Assembly: GCF_014205215.1 (NCBI RefSeq)
Contig: NZ_JACHNC010000001.1
Coordinates: forward strand, 7,622,501 to 7,686,500
Length of the DNA stretch: 64,000 nucleotides
Reading direction: 5' to 3'
Source of the DNA: Actinoplanes lobatus
GTDB taxonomy: Bacteria; Actinomycetota; Actinomycetes; Mycobacteriales; Micromonosporaceae
Of this stretch, positions 25,922 to 34,597 are shown piece by piece. How positions within the stretch are numbered: position 1 is the first letter of the stretch; the number at the start of each line of letters is the position of its first letter. The notes under the pieces were generated by a model. It was given only the letters and a program-made list of their open reading frames with translations. It was not told the origin of the DNA and did no database searches. The translations under genes and the position numbers were made by a program.

Positions 25922-26251
25922 TCAGCGGTCGTCGCCGCTGCCGCCCAGCACGCCACGGGTCTGGCGACTGGCGAGTTTGGCCAGGTTCGCGGCACCGATG
26001 TCGTCCAGCGACAGATCCAGGTAGTCGGCGAGCACCGCCACATACCAGAGCACGTCACCGAGTTCCTTGGCGATATCCGTGCGGTCGATGCGCGCCTCGT
26101 CACTGTCGAGGTCCCGTACCCATTTCTTGAACTTCTCCGCGACCTCGCCGGACTCACCGACCAGCCCGAGCACCAGATGCAGAAGCTCGTTCTTCTTGTC
26201 ACGCGAAGCGGCGGTACGCAGAGCGCCGCGCTGATACTCGTCCAGGTCCAC
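25922..26251 (-). CDS. MazG-like nucleotide pyrophosphohydrolase
   Basis: 109 residues. The all-alpha NTP-PPase metal site is visible: E-L-L-H-L-V-L-G-L-VGESGEVAEKFKKW (E-x-x-E pattern) followed by DIAKELGDVLWYVAVLADYL (E-x-x-D pattern). These enzymes hydrolyse nucleoside triphosphates to monophosphate and pyrophosphate and act in house-cleaning. The small size matches MazG-like single-domain members rather than full MazG. Confidence 0.9.
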   Translation of the reverse strand: MDLDEYQRGALRTAASRDKKNELLHLVLGLVGESGEVAEKFKKWVRDLDSDEARIDRTDIAKELGDVLWYVAVLADYLDLSLDDIGAANLAKLASRQTRGVLGGSGDDR

Positions 26252-26302
26252 GGCGCACCAGTATGCCCAGCCCTCGGACCAGGGCCCTGACCAGGGCCCC
26301 GG

Positions 26303-27802
26303 TCAGCACGGGCCGCCGAAGTGGCCGGTCAGCGCGGCGCGCAGCGTGCCCGCGTCACCGGCCGACCAGGCGACGAAGCAGTCCGGCCGTACGAGCAACG
26401 CGGTTGCGGCCGTGCCCTCCAGCGGGCCGGTGACCACGTCGACACGATCCCGCCATCCGGCGGCGACCTCCGCGTACGCGCCCGTGGAATCCAGCAGCAA
26501 CGGCCGGGCCGTACGGGTCAGCTCGGCCAGGCGCACCGGAGCACCGTCACCATGCACCACCACGTCCGGCGCGCACCGGCCGGCCAGCGGGTCGGCGGGA
26601 TCGGCCGGATAGGCGACATCCGCGCCGGACATCAACGCCGCGATGTGGCCGGTCACCTCCGGCTTGCGCAGCAGCTCGGCGAACAGGCCCCGCAGCCCGG
26701 TGATGTCGTCACCCGGGCCGATCAGCGCCGACTGCGCCTGTGTCGACATGACGACCCGCTCGGCGACCGGGCGGCGCTCCGTCTCGTACGTGTCGAGCAG
26801 CCCCGCCGGCGCCCAGCCCCGCACCGTGGCGGCCAGCTTCCACCCCAGGTTCACGGCATCCTGTAGACCGAGGTTGAGGCCGGGACCACCGATCGCCGGG
26901 TGTACGTGCGCGGCGTCGCCGACCAGCAGCACCCGGCCGTCCCGGTAGCGGGCGGCGATACGGGTGTTCCCGCCGGTCAGCCGCCGCAACAGGCCAGGGC
27001 CCTCACTCGCACCGAACGGGACGTCGGCGCCGAGCACCCGGGCGACGCTGGCGCGCAGCTCCGCCAGGCTCATCGGCGTCTCGTCACCGGCCGGCACGTC
27101 AGGCCACTCCGTCGTACTCAGGATCGCCGGGCGGCCCGGGAACGGAGCCCAGGCGATCAGGCCACGCGGGGTACGGGTGTGCATGAACGGCGGGACCACC
27201 CCGTAACCGGGGACGAGCAGCCCACCGGTCCCGGGATGCAGGGCGGACCCGGGCACGGTCACGGTGGCGGTACGGGAGACCGACCGGTCGTTGGTGACGC
27301 CCGGGAAGTCGATGCCGGCCAGTCGGCGCACCACACTGCGGCCCCCGTCGGCGCCGACGACGAAACGGGAGGTGAGCCGCGTACCGTCGGCGAGGACGAC
27401 CTCGACCGCATCCGGGCCCTGATGGAGGTCGACGACCTCGTGGCCGCGGCGCACCTCGACGCCCAGCTCGGCCGCGCGGGCCGCGAGACCGGCCTCCAGC
27501 TTGGCCTGCGGCACACCGAGCACGTAGTGCGGATTCTCGTCGAGCACCGTGAGATCCAGCGGGAACGCGCCGAAGGTGAACGCCGGCTGCGGGGCCGGCG
27601 GGGCACTGTCCCCGCTCAGCCGCGTGTAGAGGCCACGCCGGTCGAGCAGGCGCACGACCTGCCCGACGAGGCCGTTGGCGCGAGGCTCCCCGGTGGGCGC
27701 GGGATGACGTTCGAGAACGACAGGGTGGACACCGGCGAGCGCCAGTTCGCAGGCGAGCATGAGGCCGTTGGGGCCGGCTCCGACAACGAGGACATCAAGC
27801 AT
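26303..27802 (-). CDS. FAD-dependent aromatic monooxygenase (PheA/TfdB class)
   Basis: 499 residues. The FAD site GAGPNG is at residues 8-13, the DG motif appears as VVGADGGRSVVRRLAG, and the GD motif as VGDAAHVHPAIGGPGLNLGL. The C-terminal thioredoxin-like region is present (LLLDSTGAYAEVAAGW). The architecture matches class A flavoprotein hydroxylases such as tetracycline, rifampicin and polyketide monooxygenases. The TetR gene lies upstream on the same strand and probably controls it. The substrate is unknown; antibiotic modification or tailoring is possible. Confidence 0.9.
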   Translation of the reverse strand: MLDVLVVGAGPNGLMLACELALAGVHPVVLERHPAPTGEPRANGLVGQVVRLLDRRGLYTRLSGDSAPPAPQPAFTFGAFPLDLTVLDENPHYVLGVPQAKLEAGLAARAAELGVEVRRGHEVVDLHQGPDAVEVVLADGTRLTSRFVVGADGGRSVVRRLAGIDFPGVTNDRSVSRTATVTVPGSALHPGTGGLLVPGYGVVPPFMHTRTPRGLIAWAPFPGRPAILSTTEWPDVPAGDETPMSLAELRASVARVLGADVPFGASEGPGLLRRLTGGNTRIAARYRDGRVLLVGDAAHVHPAIGGPGLNLGLQDAVNLGWKLAATVRGWAPAGLLDTYETERRPVAERVVMSTQAQSALIGPGDDITGLRGLFAELLRKPEVTGHIAALMSGADVAYPADPADPLAGRCAPDVVVHGDGAPVRLAELTRTARPLLLDSTGAYAEVAAGWRDRVDVVTGPLEGTAATALLVRPDCFVAWSAGDAGTLRAALTGHFGGPC

Positions 27803-27877
27803 GATCGTGATCCCTTCGGGGCGTGCGTCATCGCCGCGGCGGGCCGGGCCGGCCGCGGGAGCAGGAAGGAGTGGCTG

Positions 27878-28498
27878 CTAGTGGGCCGGGGCCGGAAGGC
27901 CGGCGGCGACCTGGGCGAACGCGTCGACGATGAGGCGGTCGATCGGGGTGGGCGGGTCGGCGCTGTCCAGGAAGTGCTGCATGGCGACGCCGACAGCCGC
28001 GCTGGCGGCGGCCGCGACGAGCCGCGGATACATGTCGGTGGCGAGATCGGTGCCGGTGCGCTCGGCGACCGCGGCCGCCAGTTCGGCCTCGGCGACCGCG
28101 GCGGCGCGCAGCCGCTCACCCTGCAACGCGGGCTCGTCGAGCATGGCGCGGACACCGGCCACCCACTGCGCGTGCGCGGGCGATGGCATCGCCTCGACCT
28201 CCGGACCGCGTGTGAACTGCTCCAGCGCGGCGGCGGTGAGCGCCTCCCAGAGCGGCTCCCCGGCGGGACGCTCGCGTAGCGCGGCGGCGGTGCGCATGCT
28301 GCGGTCGAGGTGACGGGAGGCGATCGCCTCGGCCTTGCTGGAAAAATAGTTGTTGAAGGTACGCGCGGAGACCCCGGCCGCCTCGGCGATGTCCTCGACG
28401 CGGACGTTGTCGTAGCCGCGCTCGGCGGTGAGGTGGATCGCGGCCCAGCCGAGCGCCGCCCGGGTCTCGGCCTTCTTACGCTCCCGCAGCCCTGTCAT
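27878..28498 (-). CDS. TetR-family regulator
   Basis: About 206 residues from the ATG at 28498. The HTH reads DNVRVEDIAEAAGVSARTFN followed by NYFSSKAEAI, the MftR/actinobacterial TetR pattern with N-Y-F. The C-terminal domain has a long helical dimerisation region. It lies 75 bases upstream of the FAD monooxygenase on the same strand. A 17-bp-arm inverted repeat sits 15 bases ahead of its start (28513-28554) and is a likely self-operator. Confidence 0.9.
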   Translation of the reverse strand: MTGLRERKKAETRAALGWAAIHLTAERGYDNVRVEDIAEAAGVSARTFNNYFSSKAEAIASRHLDRSMRTAAALRERPAGEPLWEALTAAALEQFTRGPEVEAMPSPAHAQWVAGVRAMLDEPALQGERLRAAAVAEAELAAAVAERTGTDLATDMYPRLVAAAASAAVGVAMQHFLDSADPPTPIDRLIVDAFAQVAAGLPAPAH

Positions 28499-28512
28499 GT
28501 CCCCACAGTAGC

Positions 28513-28554
28513 AATTCTTGCGTGCCCCGCAAAGATACGGGGCACGCAAGAATT
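28513..28554. promoter_or_regulatory. Long inverted repeat upstream of tetR
   Basis: AATTCTTGCGTGCCCCG and its perfect complement are separated by 8 bases, in the intergenic region between divergent genes. The length and position suit a TetR operator; a transcribed hairpin is the alternative. Confidence 0.65.
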
Positions 28555-28616
28555 TGGGTTCGCGGCGGTGTCTTTGAACGCCCACCTGCCCTCACCACCA
28601 GTGAAACGATGGATCG

Positions 28617-29243
28617 ATGCTCTGGCCGGTCCTACTCGACACCGCTCCGCGCGACACCACGTGGTCACTGGGTGAACAGGTCACGACCCGCCTCAGATGG
28701 CTCGACACCCCGGACCTCCCCGAGGACCTGCTGCTGCACCAGATCGCCGTGCAGGCCGGCACGTTGCTCGATGCCGACGGACAGCCCTGGGCGCAACTCA
28801 TCGAAGCCGGCGGCCTGCGCGCGCTCCGGGACGGCGATCACCGGACGGGCGACATCGCGCTCGACGGATGCCCGGGCTTCGACGCCTTCCTGGGGATCAT
28901 CGGCGATCTGCCCGTCACGGTAGGCGTCGTCCGGCGGGTCCGCGTCGTGCACGACCTGCACGATCGCGGCACCACCGAGTGGATCCGCAGGCCCGGAGGC
29001 GTACGCCTGACCGACGTCCCCGATGCCTGCCCCACCCGCCTGCGCGACGAACCGTCCTTCGACGAACCCATGCCCGACGACTGGGAGCCCGAACCCGGCA
29101 CCGTGCAGATCATGAGCCCCGAGCAGTACTTCCAGCTGGCCCGCGACCAACTGCCCGCAGAGCAGTGGCAGGCCCGCGGCTTCCTCGTCGACCTGGAGGT
29201 CGCCGGTCCCGCCCTGAGTTCGGGCAACGCAGCCCACCACTGA
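28617..29243 (+). CDS. Hypothetical soluble protein
   Basis: 208 residues, no signal peptide or membrane segment. It is acidic with a Pro-rich centre (DEPMPDDWEPEPGT). A possible nucleic-acid- or ligand-binding beta fold is suggested by GDLPVTVGVVRRVRVVHDL and by WQARGFLVDLEVAG at the C terminus. No family was recognised. It is the last intact gene before the accessory island. Confidence 0.65.
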   Translation: MLWPVLLDTAPRDTTWSLGEQVTTRLRWLDTPDLPEDLLLHQIAVQAGTLLDADGQPWAQLIEAGGLRALRDGDHRTGDIALDGCPGFDAFLGIIGDLPVTVGVVRRVRVVHDLHDRGTTEWIRRPGGVRLTDVPDACPTRLRDEPSFDEPMPDDWEPEPGTVQIMSPEQYFQLARDQLPAEQWQARGFLVDLEVAGPALSSGNAAHH

Positions 29244-29261
29244 TCTAGAAATCAGTTCCAC

Positions 29262-29414
29262 TCACGCGGCAATAGATTCCGGTATCGCGGCTCGCGGACA
29301 GGTGATCCGCCGCTCGGCGAGTTTCGGGGCCAGGTCGGTCGCGGCGAACATGCCGTGCGCGGCCATCACCTCTCGTAGCCGCCACTGGTAGCTGACCTGC
29401 CGTTTCGTAGTCAT
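29262..29414 (-). pseudogene. Truncated XRE/Cro-type regulator of an integrative element
   Basis: About 50 codons starting MTTKRQVSYQWRLREVMAAH. Intact proteins of this type sit directly after the integrase in actinobacterial elements and are about 80 residues long. Here only the first helix region (MFAATDLAPKLAERRIT) is present, and the sequence then diverges. The ATG overlaps the stop of the integrase reading frame (ATGA), the original gene order. Confidence 0.7.
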
Positions 29415-30058
29415 CGTGCCTCCTTCACCGGCCGCATGGCGGCGTCCAGGGTCGCGTCCAGCGCCTGGCGCAGTGTCCGGGTCCGGTAGTCCGACGACAC
29501 ACACGTATAGATGGACGTAGTGAAAGCATCTTCGTGACCTACCTGTTCCTAAACGAGCCGGGCGTCGAGGCCGTCCTCGATGAGGTAGGTGACGTAGGAG
29601 CGGCGGAATGAATGGAAGTCCAGCGCCGGGTCCAGGCCCAGGGCGTCGCGGTAGGCGGCGAGGCGGGTGTTCATCTGCGTGAATCCGATCCGCTGGCCGC
29701 GTTCCGAGGGCCACGACGCGCCCGAGTCGACGCTGGTGGCGAACTGCGGTCGGACCTGCTGGACCCACTGCTCGATGATCTCCGGATACCAGGGCCAGAC
29801 GGTCAGCACGCTGCGGCGTTTGCGCATCGCCTTGCCGTGACAGACGTAGAGCACGCCGTACTCCGCGCCCTGCGGATTGCGGCCGAAGTCGGCCACGTCC
29901 AGCATCCAGGCCTCGTTGCGGCGCAGCCCAAACGTATTGGCGGTCTTGAACAGCACTGCGTCCCGGAACGCCGACAGCCAGCCCTTACGCCCGTTCCGAT
30001 ATTCGGAAGTGGAACAGCCAGCCGTCAGCGACGCACGTACGACGCGTCTGCTCGACAT
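29411..30058 (-). pseudogene. Tyrosine integrase remnant with internal amber codon
   Basis: The catalytic domain of a phage-type integrase can be read: AFRDAVLFKTANTFGLRRNE (first Arg), KRRSVLTVWPW, and DFHSFRRSYVTYLIEDGLDA (His/Arg pair). A TAG at 29549-29551 then interrupts it exactly where a Gln codon is expected; beyond it the same frame continues with EQVGHEDAFTTSIYTCVSSD to a TGA at 29411, supplying the G-H and Tyr motifs. The N-terminal arm and core-binding domains are missing. A point nonsense mutation plus 5' truncation has inactivated it. Confidence 0.85.
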
Positions 30059-30127
30059 CGGGTCTGCTGCTGAGCACCGGTGCTGGCCTCTGAGCCGTCG
30101 CGATGGTCTGTGCCCGCCGGTCCATGA

Positions 30128-30787
30128 TTACGTGCAATCAGGCTCGGTGATCAACGCCGGGAACCACGTGACCTCGGGGAAGCCGTCCTCGGCATCGTCG
30201 CCGTAGTTGGCCAGCTCGGCGACACGTCGCGCGTCGGCGAGCGTGGTGATCAGGCCGCGCTCGTTGGGGCGGACGCCGAGCTCCCTGGCGGCATCGCGGT
30301 GGAAGCCGTAGCAGATCCAACTATGGAACTGGCCATCCTCGAACCCGAGGACCTCAAACCCTAAGTCCGTTCCGGCGGGCGATGCGCCCAGGGCAAGGTT
30401 CGTCAGGATCGGGTGTGGCTCGTCGCTCGTCCAGCGCCGCATCAGCGCGGCCAACTCGTCAACACCTGCGGTCGGCACGCTCATCGCTAAGGCGTGCACG
30501 CTGCTGCCTGCCCAGGGCGGCGCCGTCGGGGCGCGACGTTTCCATAGCCGCTCAACAGGCGTCTCCACGGCGCAGCCGGTGGTGTCGTCGGCCGCGTGGC
30601 GGGCGTGCTCGAGCGACAGGTGCCACGGCGCCAGCCATGTGTCTTGGTCGTGCGGATGAAAGTAGGTCAGGCACTCGCTGACGGAGACGACCTCTGCCGG
30701 CAAGCTCTGGCCTCGAATGTCGGCTGGAGGCAACCAGCGGTGCGCCGCTGCGTAGGCGGCCAGCACGTACGTCTCGTCGTCGGACAC
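30128..30787 (-). CDS. Hypothetical protein, possibly complete
   Basis: About 219 residues if started at the GTG at 30787, though the frame is open further upstream into a dehydrogenase fragment. Features: VLAAYAAAHRWLPPADIRGQ, TYFHPHDQDTWLAPWHLSLE, and SWICYGFHRDAARELGVRPN; rich in Trp and His, no membrane segment. No family was recognised. Because its 5' part is fused to SDR sequence, the native start may have been lost. Confidence 0.5.
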   Translation of the reverse strand: MSDDETYVLAAYAAAHRWLPPADIRGQSLPAEVVSVSECLTYFHPHDQDTWLAPWHLSLEHARHAADDTTGCAVETPVERLWKRRAPTAPPWAGSSVHALAMSVPTAGVDELAALMRRWTSDEPHPILTNLALGASPAGTDLGFEVLGFEDGQFHSWICYGFHRDAARELGVRPNERGLITTLADARRVAELANYGDDAEDGFPEVTWFPALITEPDCT

Positions 30788-30789
30788 CC

Positions 30790-31008
30790 CGACATGATCG
30801 ACCACGGCGATGACGGCGTCCGCGCCGGCCACCGCGCTGTCGATCGCGTTCGCGTCGGTGACCTCGCCGATGGCCACGCGTACCTGGTCGGGCCAGGGCG
30901 GCTGCACCTTGGCCGGGGTTACGCGGTGACGGTGTGCCCGGCGGCGAGCAGTTCGCTGACGACGAACTGGCCGATGGCGCCGGTGGCGCCGAAGACGGTG
31001 ACGTTCAT
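30790..31008 (-). pseudogene. NAD(P)-binding SDR (NmrA-like) N-terminal fragment
   Basis: The ATG at 31008 begins MNVTVFGATGAIGQFVVSEL, the Rossmann G-x-x-G-x-x-G motif of NmrA/atypical SDR proteins, but meets a TAA after 29 codons. In another frame the same protein continues (QVRVAIGEVTDANAIDSAVA, then GADAVI). After that the homology stops and an unrelated gene follows. It is a frameshifted and truncated remnant. Confidence 0.75.
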
Positions 31009-31149
31009 GGGGCTGCGAGTCCTTCTGCGGAAAGTCAGTACAGGCCGAAAGGGGAGAGTGGTCGCCCGGGTGCCGGTCACGAAGACTCGATCACCAGCCG
31101 TACGGGCCGAACCGGCCCTACGCCACGAACACCGCCAGGGCGAACAGAA

Positions 31150-31265
31150 CCGCGTTGAAACCGCCGGCGACACCCTCGTAGTGCCGAGCCTCGACAGGCT
31201 CTCCCGCTCCCTGGCCGACCTGATCACCACCGTTGGCGAGCTGCGCCGCTGCGACGTCGGATCCA
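31150..31265 (+). pseudogene. Serine recombinase (resolvase) fragment
   Basis: About 36 codons read ETAGDTLVVPSLDRLSRSLA followed by DLITTVGELRR. This is the conserved D-R-L-x-R-S segment of the Tn3-type resolvase catalytic domain. Both the Ser-containing N terminus and the DNA-binding end are missing. The rest of the 31009-31375 stretch shows no gene. Confidence 0.7.
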
Positions 31266-31375
31266 CAGGTCCAGGATCAGGTCGTCGAGACCGATCGCGG
31301 CCTCATCCGTGCGGTGGCGCGGCTGGGTGGGGCCCGTCTATCCGGGTGCCGACAGGGGCCAGGGTTTAACCGGTG

Positions 31376-32038
31376 TCAGCTGGTGAGGCCGGCGTCGTGG
31401 GCGAGTAGGGCGATCTGGGTACGGTTGTTGAGATCGAGTTTGGTGAGTATGCGCGAGATGTGGGCTTTCACGGTGGCCACGCTCATGAACAGCTCGCCCG
31501 CGATCTCGGCGTTGGACTTGCCCCGCCCGACGGCGATGGCGACCTCGCGTTCGCGTTCGCTGAGCTGATGCAGCGCGGTGGTGGCGTGCTGTTGCCGGGC
31601 GGCGGCGCCGGTGTCGCTGAGGTGGGCGATGAGCCGTCGGGTGACGGTCGGCGACAGGATGGGTTCGCCGGCTGCAACCCGCGCGATGGCGCGCAGGATC
31701 TCGGCGGGTGGCGTGTGTTTGAGCAGGAAGCCGCTGGCCCCGGCGCGCAGGGCGCGCAGGACGTACTCGTCGGCGTCGAAGGTGGTCAGGACGATGACCT
31801 CGGGTGGGTCGGGTCGGGCGCGGAGTCGTTCGGTGGCGGCGAGGCCGTCGAGGGTGGGCATGCGGATGTCCATCAGCACCACGTCCGGGGCGTATGCGTC
31901 GACGGCGGCGGCTACTTCACTTCCGTCGCCGGCCTCGCCCACCACGGCGATGTCCGGCGAGCCGCCGATGACCATGGTGAGGCCGGCCCGCACGAGCGGG
32001 TCGTCGTCGACGATGAGGACCCGCACCGGTGCGTTCAC
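31376..32038 (-). CDS. NarL/FixJ-family response regulator
   Basis: About 220 residues from the GTG at 32038 (GGAG 6 bases upstream). The receiver domain has the acidic pair in VRVLIVDDDPLVRAGL, the phosphorylated Asp in VVLMDIRMPTLDGL, and the late Lys in FLLKHTPP. The C-terminal LuxR-type HTH reads LSEREREVAIAVGRGKSNAE followed by IAGELFMSVATVKAHISRIL. It pairs with the histidine kinase immediately upstream on the same strand. The target genes are unknown; the neighbouring membrane proteins are candidates. Confidence 0.93.
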   Translation of the reverse strand: MNAPVRVLIVDDDPLVRAGLTMVIGGSPDIAVVGEAGDGSEVAAAVDAYAPDVVLMDIRMPTLDGLAATERLRARPDPPEVIVLTTFDADEYVLRALRAGASGFLLKHTPPAEILRAIARVAAGEPILSPTVTRRLIAHLSDTGAAARQQHATTALHQLSEREREVAIAVGRGKSNAEIAGELFMSVATVKAHISRILTKLDLNNRTQIALLAHDAGLTS

Positions 32039-32090
32039 GTTGGGCTCCTTGTCCGTGCTCACCTGGGCCGGAGGCCGGTTCCGACCGCGA

Positions 32091-33317
32091 TCAGAGGGTA
32101 GGCCACGGTAGCCAGGCCCTGAGCCGGAAGTCACCGGCGGGGGTCGGGCCGTGTTCGAGGCGCCCGCCGACGAGGGCGGCCCGTTCGGTGAGCCCGATGA
32201 GGCCGATGCCGGCGCCGGGGATGCCGGCAGGGCTGGTCTCGGCCGGGTACGGGTTGCGGATCTCGACGGTTACGCCGTCGCCCGGGGTTGCCTGGACGGT
32301 GACGGCCACCTCGCCGTCGGGGGCGTGCTTGCGGGCGTTGGTCAGCCCTTCCTGCACGATCCGGTACGCGCTGCGCCCCACACCAGCCGGTACGGCGGAA
32401 AGCGTGTCGGTCAGCCAGTCGAGCCGTACCCGCATCCCGGCGCGCCGCGATTGCTCGACGAGGTCAGGGAGGTCGGCCAGGGTGGGCTGTGGCCGTTCCG
32501 GCTTCTCGTCGGACCGGTCGACACCGGTGCGGAGGACGCCGATCACCTCCCGAAGGTCCTCCAGCGCCTGGTAGGCGCTGTCGCGGACCACCCCGGCGGC
32601 ACGGGCGACCTCCTCGGGCGCGGCGTCGGGGCGTAGCTCCAGCGCCCCGGCGTGCAGGCTCAGCAGGGACAGGCGGTGGGCGAGTACGTCGTGCATCTCC
32701 CGGGCGATCCGGTTGCGTTCGCCCTGGCGGGCTTCGGCGACGCGCAGTTCCTGTTCGGCCTCGACCCGCCCAGCCCGCTCCCGCAGCGACTGGCGTCGGG
32801 CCCGTACAAACATGCCCCAGGCGAGTACCGCGAGCGCGAAGACGACGCCCAGCACGATCTCCGACGGGGACCCGACCGGGACGTCGGGCCGAACCAGCAG
32901 CGTCAGGAACGGGACGAGCGCGTACCCGGCCACGATCGGGGCGACCACCGCGAAGCGCCGGTGCACCGCGACGGTGAACAGCGCGATGAGCGCCGCGCCC
33001 GAGGCGGACGTCGCGTAGATGCCGACCACACCGGCGACCACGGCGAGGCCGACCGGCCAGCGCCGGCGCAGCCACACCCCCAGACTGCACAGGCCGCCGA
33101 GGACGAGGTCGACAGTGAGCGGGACCGGCGCGATGTGCTGCGCACGGCTGTCGGCCAGGGCCAGCAACACGAGGCCGACGGCCAGCAGGAAACAGGTGGC
33201 GTCAACAACCCGGCCGCGGACCGTGCGCCCGGCCGGGCGTACCGGGTCGTGGTCAGCATCGCTGGTCACGACCGCTGGAAGCGGGCTCCGATCCTGCAGG
33301 TCCGCCGGGGCCACCAT
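32091..33317 (-). CDS. Sensor histidine kinase (HisKA_3, DesK/NarX-like)
   Basis: About 408 residues from the ATG at 33317; an ATG at 33347 is also in frame, and neither has a strong ribosome site. The N-terminal half has four or five membrane segments (DATCFLLAVGLVLLALA, RRWPVGLAVVAGVVGIYA and others). The dimerisation region contains the phosphorylated His in ERNRIAREMHDVLAHRLSLL. The ATPase domain has the N-box SAYRIVQEGLTNARKHAPDG and a G-box in GIPGAGIGLIGLTERAALVG. It is the cognate sensor of the downstream response regulator. Confidence 0.92.
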   Translation of the reverse strand: MVAPADLQDRSPLPAVVTSDADHDPVRPAGRTVRGRVVDATCFLLAVGLVLLALADSRAQHIAPVPLTVDLVLGGLCSLGVWLRRRWPVGLAVVAGVVGIYATSASGAALIALFTVAVHRRFAVVAPIVAGYALVPFLTLLVRPDVPVGSPSEIVLGVVFALAVLAWGMFVRARRQSLRERAGRVEAEQELRVAEARQGERNRIAREMHDVLAHRLSLLSLHAGALELRPDAAPEEVARAAGVVRDSAYQALEDLREVIGVLRTGVDRSDEKPERPQPTLADLPDLVEQSRRAGMRVRLDWLTDTLSAVPAGVGRSAYRIVQEGLTNARKHAPDGEVAVTVQATPGDGVTVEIRNPYPAETSPAGIPGAGIGLIGLTERAALVGGRLEHGPTPAGDFRLRAWLPWPTL

Positions 33318-33448
33318 GCTCAAAGGGTACGGCCGGCCGGGCTGCATGACATCCGACCAAAGTCGAACCCGAGGTGTAGCCCTTCGGCCCGCCGCCATCG
33401 ACCTCGGCTCGTAGCGGCGTTTACAGCCGCTCCAGCAATCTGTTCCAC

Positions 33449-33697
33449 ATAACCGCTGGCTCGGCCCCCTCGGTCGGATCGTCAAAGCGCGCGTGCTGTC
33501 CGGGTTCACCCGTCAGCAGCTGAAGCCCTTCCTGTCGGTCGGGAAGCGCCAGGACCTGCTCACCCTGGCCGACCTCCTCGCGACCGGGCAAGTCACGCCG
33601 GTCATCGATCGCACCTACCCCCTCGACGAAGCCGCCGACGCCCTCCCGCTACGTCGGGGCCGGCCACACCCGAGGGAAGGTCGTCGTCACCGTCTGA
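33449..33697 (+). pseudogene. Zinc-type alcohol dehydrogenase C-terminal fragment
   Basis: The translation from CAT at 33449 (HNRWLGPLGRIVKARVLSGF, then LADLLATGQVTPVIDRTYPL) matches the C-terminal end of NAD(P)-dependent MDR dehydrogenases. One extra C near 33647 breaks the frame; correcting it gives ALRYVGAGHTRGKVVVTV and a TGA at 33695-33697. The first two thirds of the gene are absent. Its end lies inside a 200-bp direct repeat. Confidence 0.8.
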
Positions 33698-33838
33698 CGA
33701 CCGCACCGACGAGAACGACCCAACCCGTGCGTATGCACGCCCCAACCCTGCCGCCACTGCGGCGGAGGAACCGGTCCTCTCGCAAGAAGAACCGATGACC
33801 ATCCGAACGAACGCCCCGAACCTGCTCGACAACCCGCC
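33636..33838 (+). repeat. Direct repeat, copy 1 (about 200 bp)
   Basis: This block (dehydrogenase tail, spacer, and the first 15 or so codons of a DUF6326-like gene) recurs at 34598-34793 with roughly 85 percent identity by eye. Copy 1 carries a dead gene start at 33795 (MTIRTNAPNLLDNPPSD, then stop). Copy 2 leads into the intact gene. Confidence 0.85.
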
Positions 33839-33865
33839 ATCCGACTGAAGCGAAGGAGTAACGAC

Positions 33866-34579
33866 GTGAGAACCCAGAAAGCAAAACTCACCGCCCTAGA
33901 GGACCGGCAGGTCCTGGACCGGGTGTCCGCGACGCGAATCGTCGGCGGCGTCGCGGTCGCCTACGCCGCGTCAGTGATCGTTCAGAACGCGATGTTTGCG
34001 GGCAGTGGAGCGCCCAGCTACGGCGATCCTCTTGGTGAGGTCCTCGCCTACCACGCCGCGAACCGGGGCGTCGTGGCCGTCGCCGTGGGTCTGGAGGCCC
34101 TGAACCTGCCCCTGCTCCTGCTGTTCGTCACGGGACTGCAGGGGCTCGTGCGGCGCCGCGGCGCCGCAGGGGCGGACTGGTCGCGGCTCGCGGTGGCAGC
34201 CGGAGCGACGCTCTCGGCGATATTCGCCCTCGTCATAGCCACGCACATCGCGGTCGTGCTCGCCGCGGATGGCCTGGCCGAGCCAACCCCCGCCTTCGAG
34301 CTGGTCTGGCAGCTCCACGCCGCGGCCTTCGCGCTCGCGCTGCCCGCGCTCGGGGCGACCTTCATCGGCGCGGCGCTGGCCACCCACGCCAGCGGGTTGA
34401 CACGGCCGTGGCAGCGGCTGCTCGGCGTGGCGGGCGGCAGCTTGCCCATATTGGCCGGCGCCGGGAACCTCGCCATCGCGGATGGCTCGCCACTGGTGCT
34501 CGTCGGGGTTTCGGGCTTGGCCGCGTGGCTCGTCTGGCTCGTTGTCACCGGCCTACGGCTCATCCGTACACAGGACTGA
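33866..34579 (+). CDS. Integral membrane protein (DUF4386-like)
   Basis: 237 residues from the GTG at 33866, with AAGGAG 7 bases upstream. After a 20-residue cytoplasmic start there are six membrane segments, for example ATRIVGGVAVAYAASVIVQN, VAVGLEALNLPLLLLFVTGL, RLAVAAGATLSAIFALVIAT, AFALALPALGATFIGAAL, RLLGVAGGSLPILAGAGNLA and GVSGLAAWLVWLVVTGLRLI. The family is uncertain. It lies between the two copies of the 200-bp direct repeat, so it probably arrived or was trapped during the duplication. Confidence 0.75.
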   Translation: MRTQKAKLTALEDRQVLDRVSATRIVGGVAVAYAASVIVQNAMFAGSGAPSYGDPLGEVLAYHAANRGVVAVAVGLEALNLPLLLLFVTGLQGLVRRRGAAGADWSRLAVAAGATLSAIFALVIATHIAVVLAADGLAEPTPAFELVWQLHAAAFALALPALGATFIGAALATHASGLTRPWQRLLGVAGGSLPILAGAGNLAIADGSPLVLVGVSGLAAWLVWLVVTGLRLIRTQD

Positions 34580-34597
34580 CGTCGCTTTACGGTAGCG

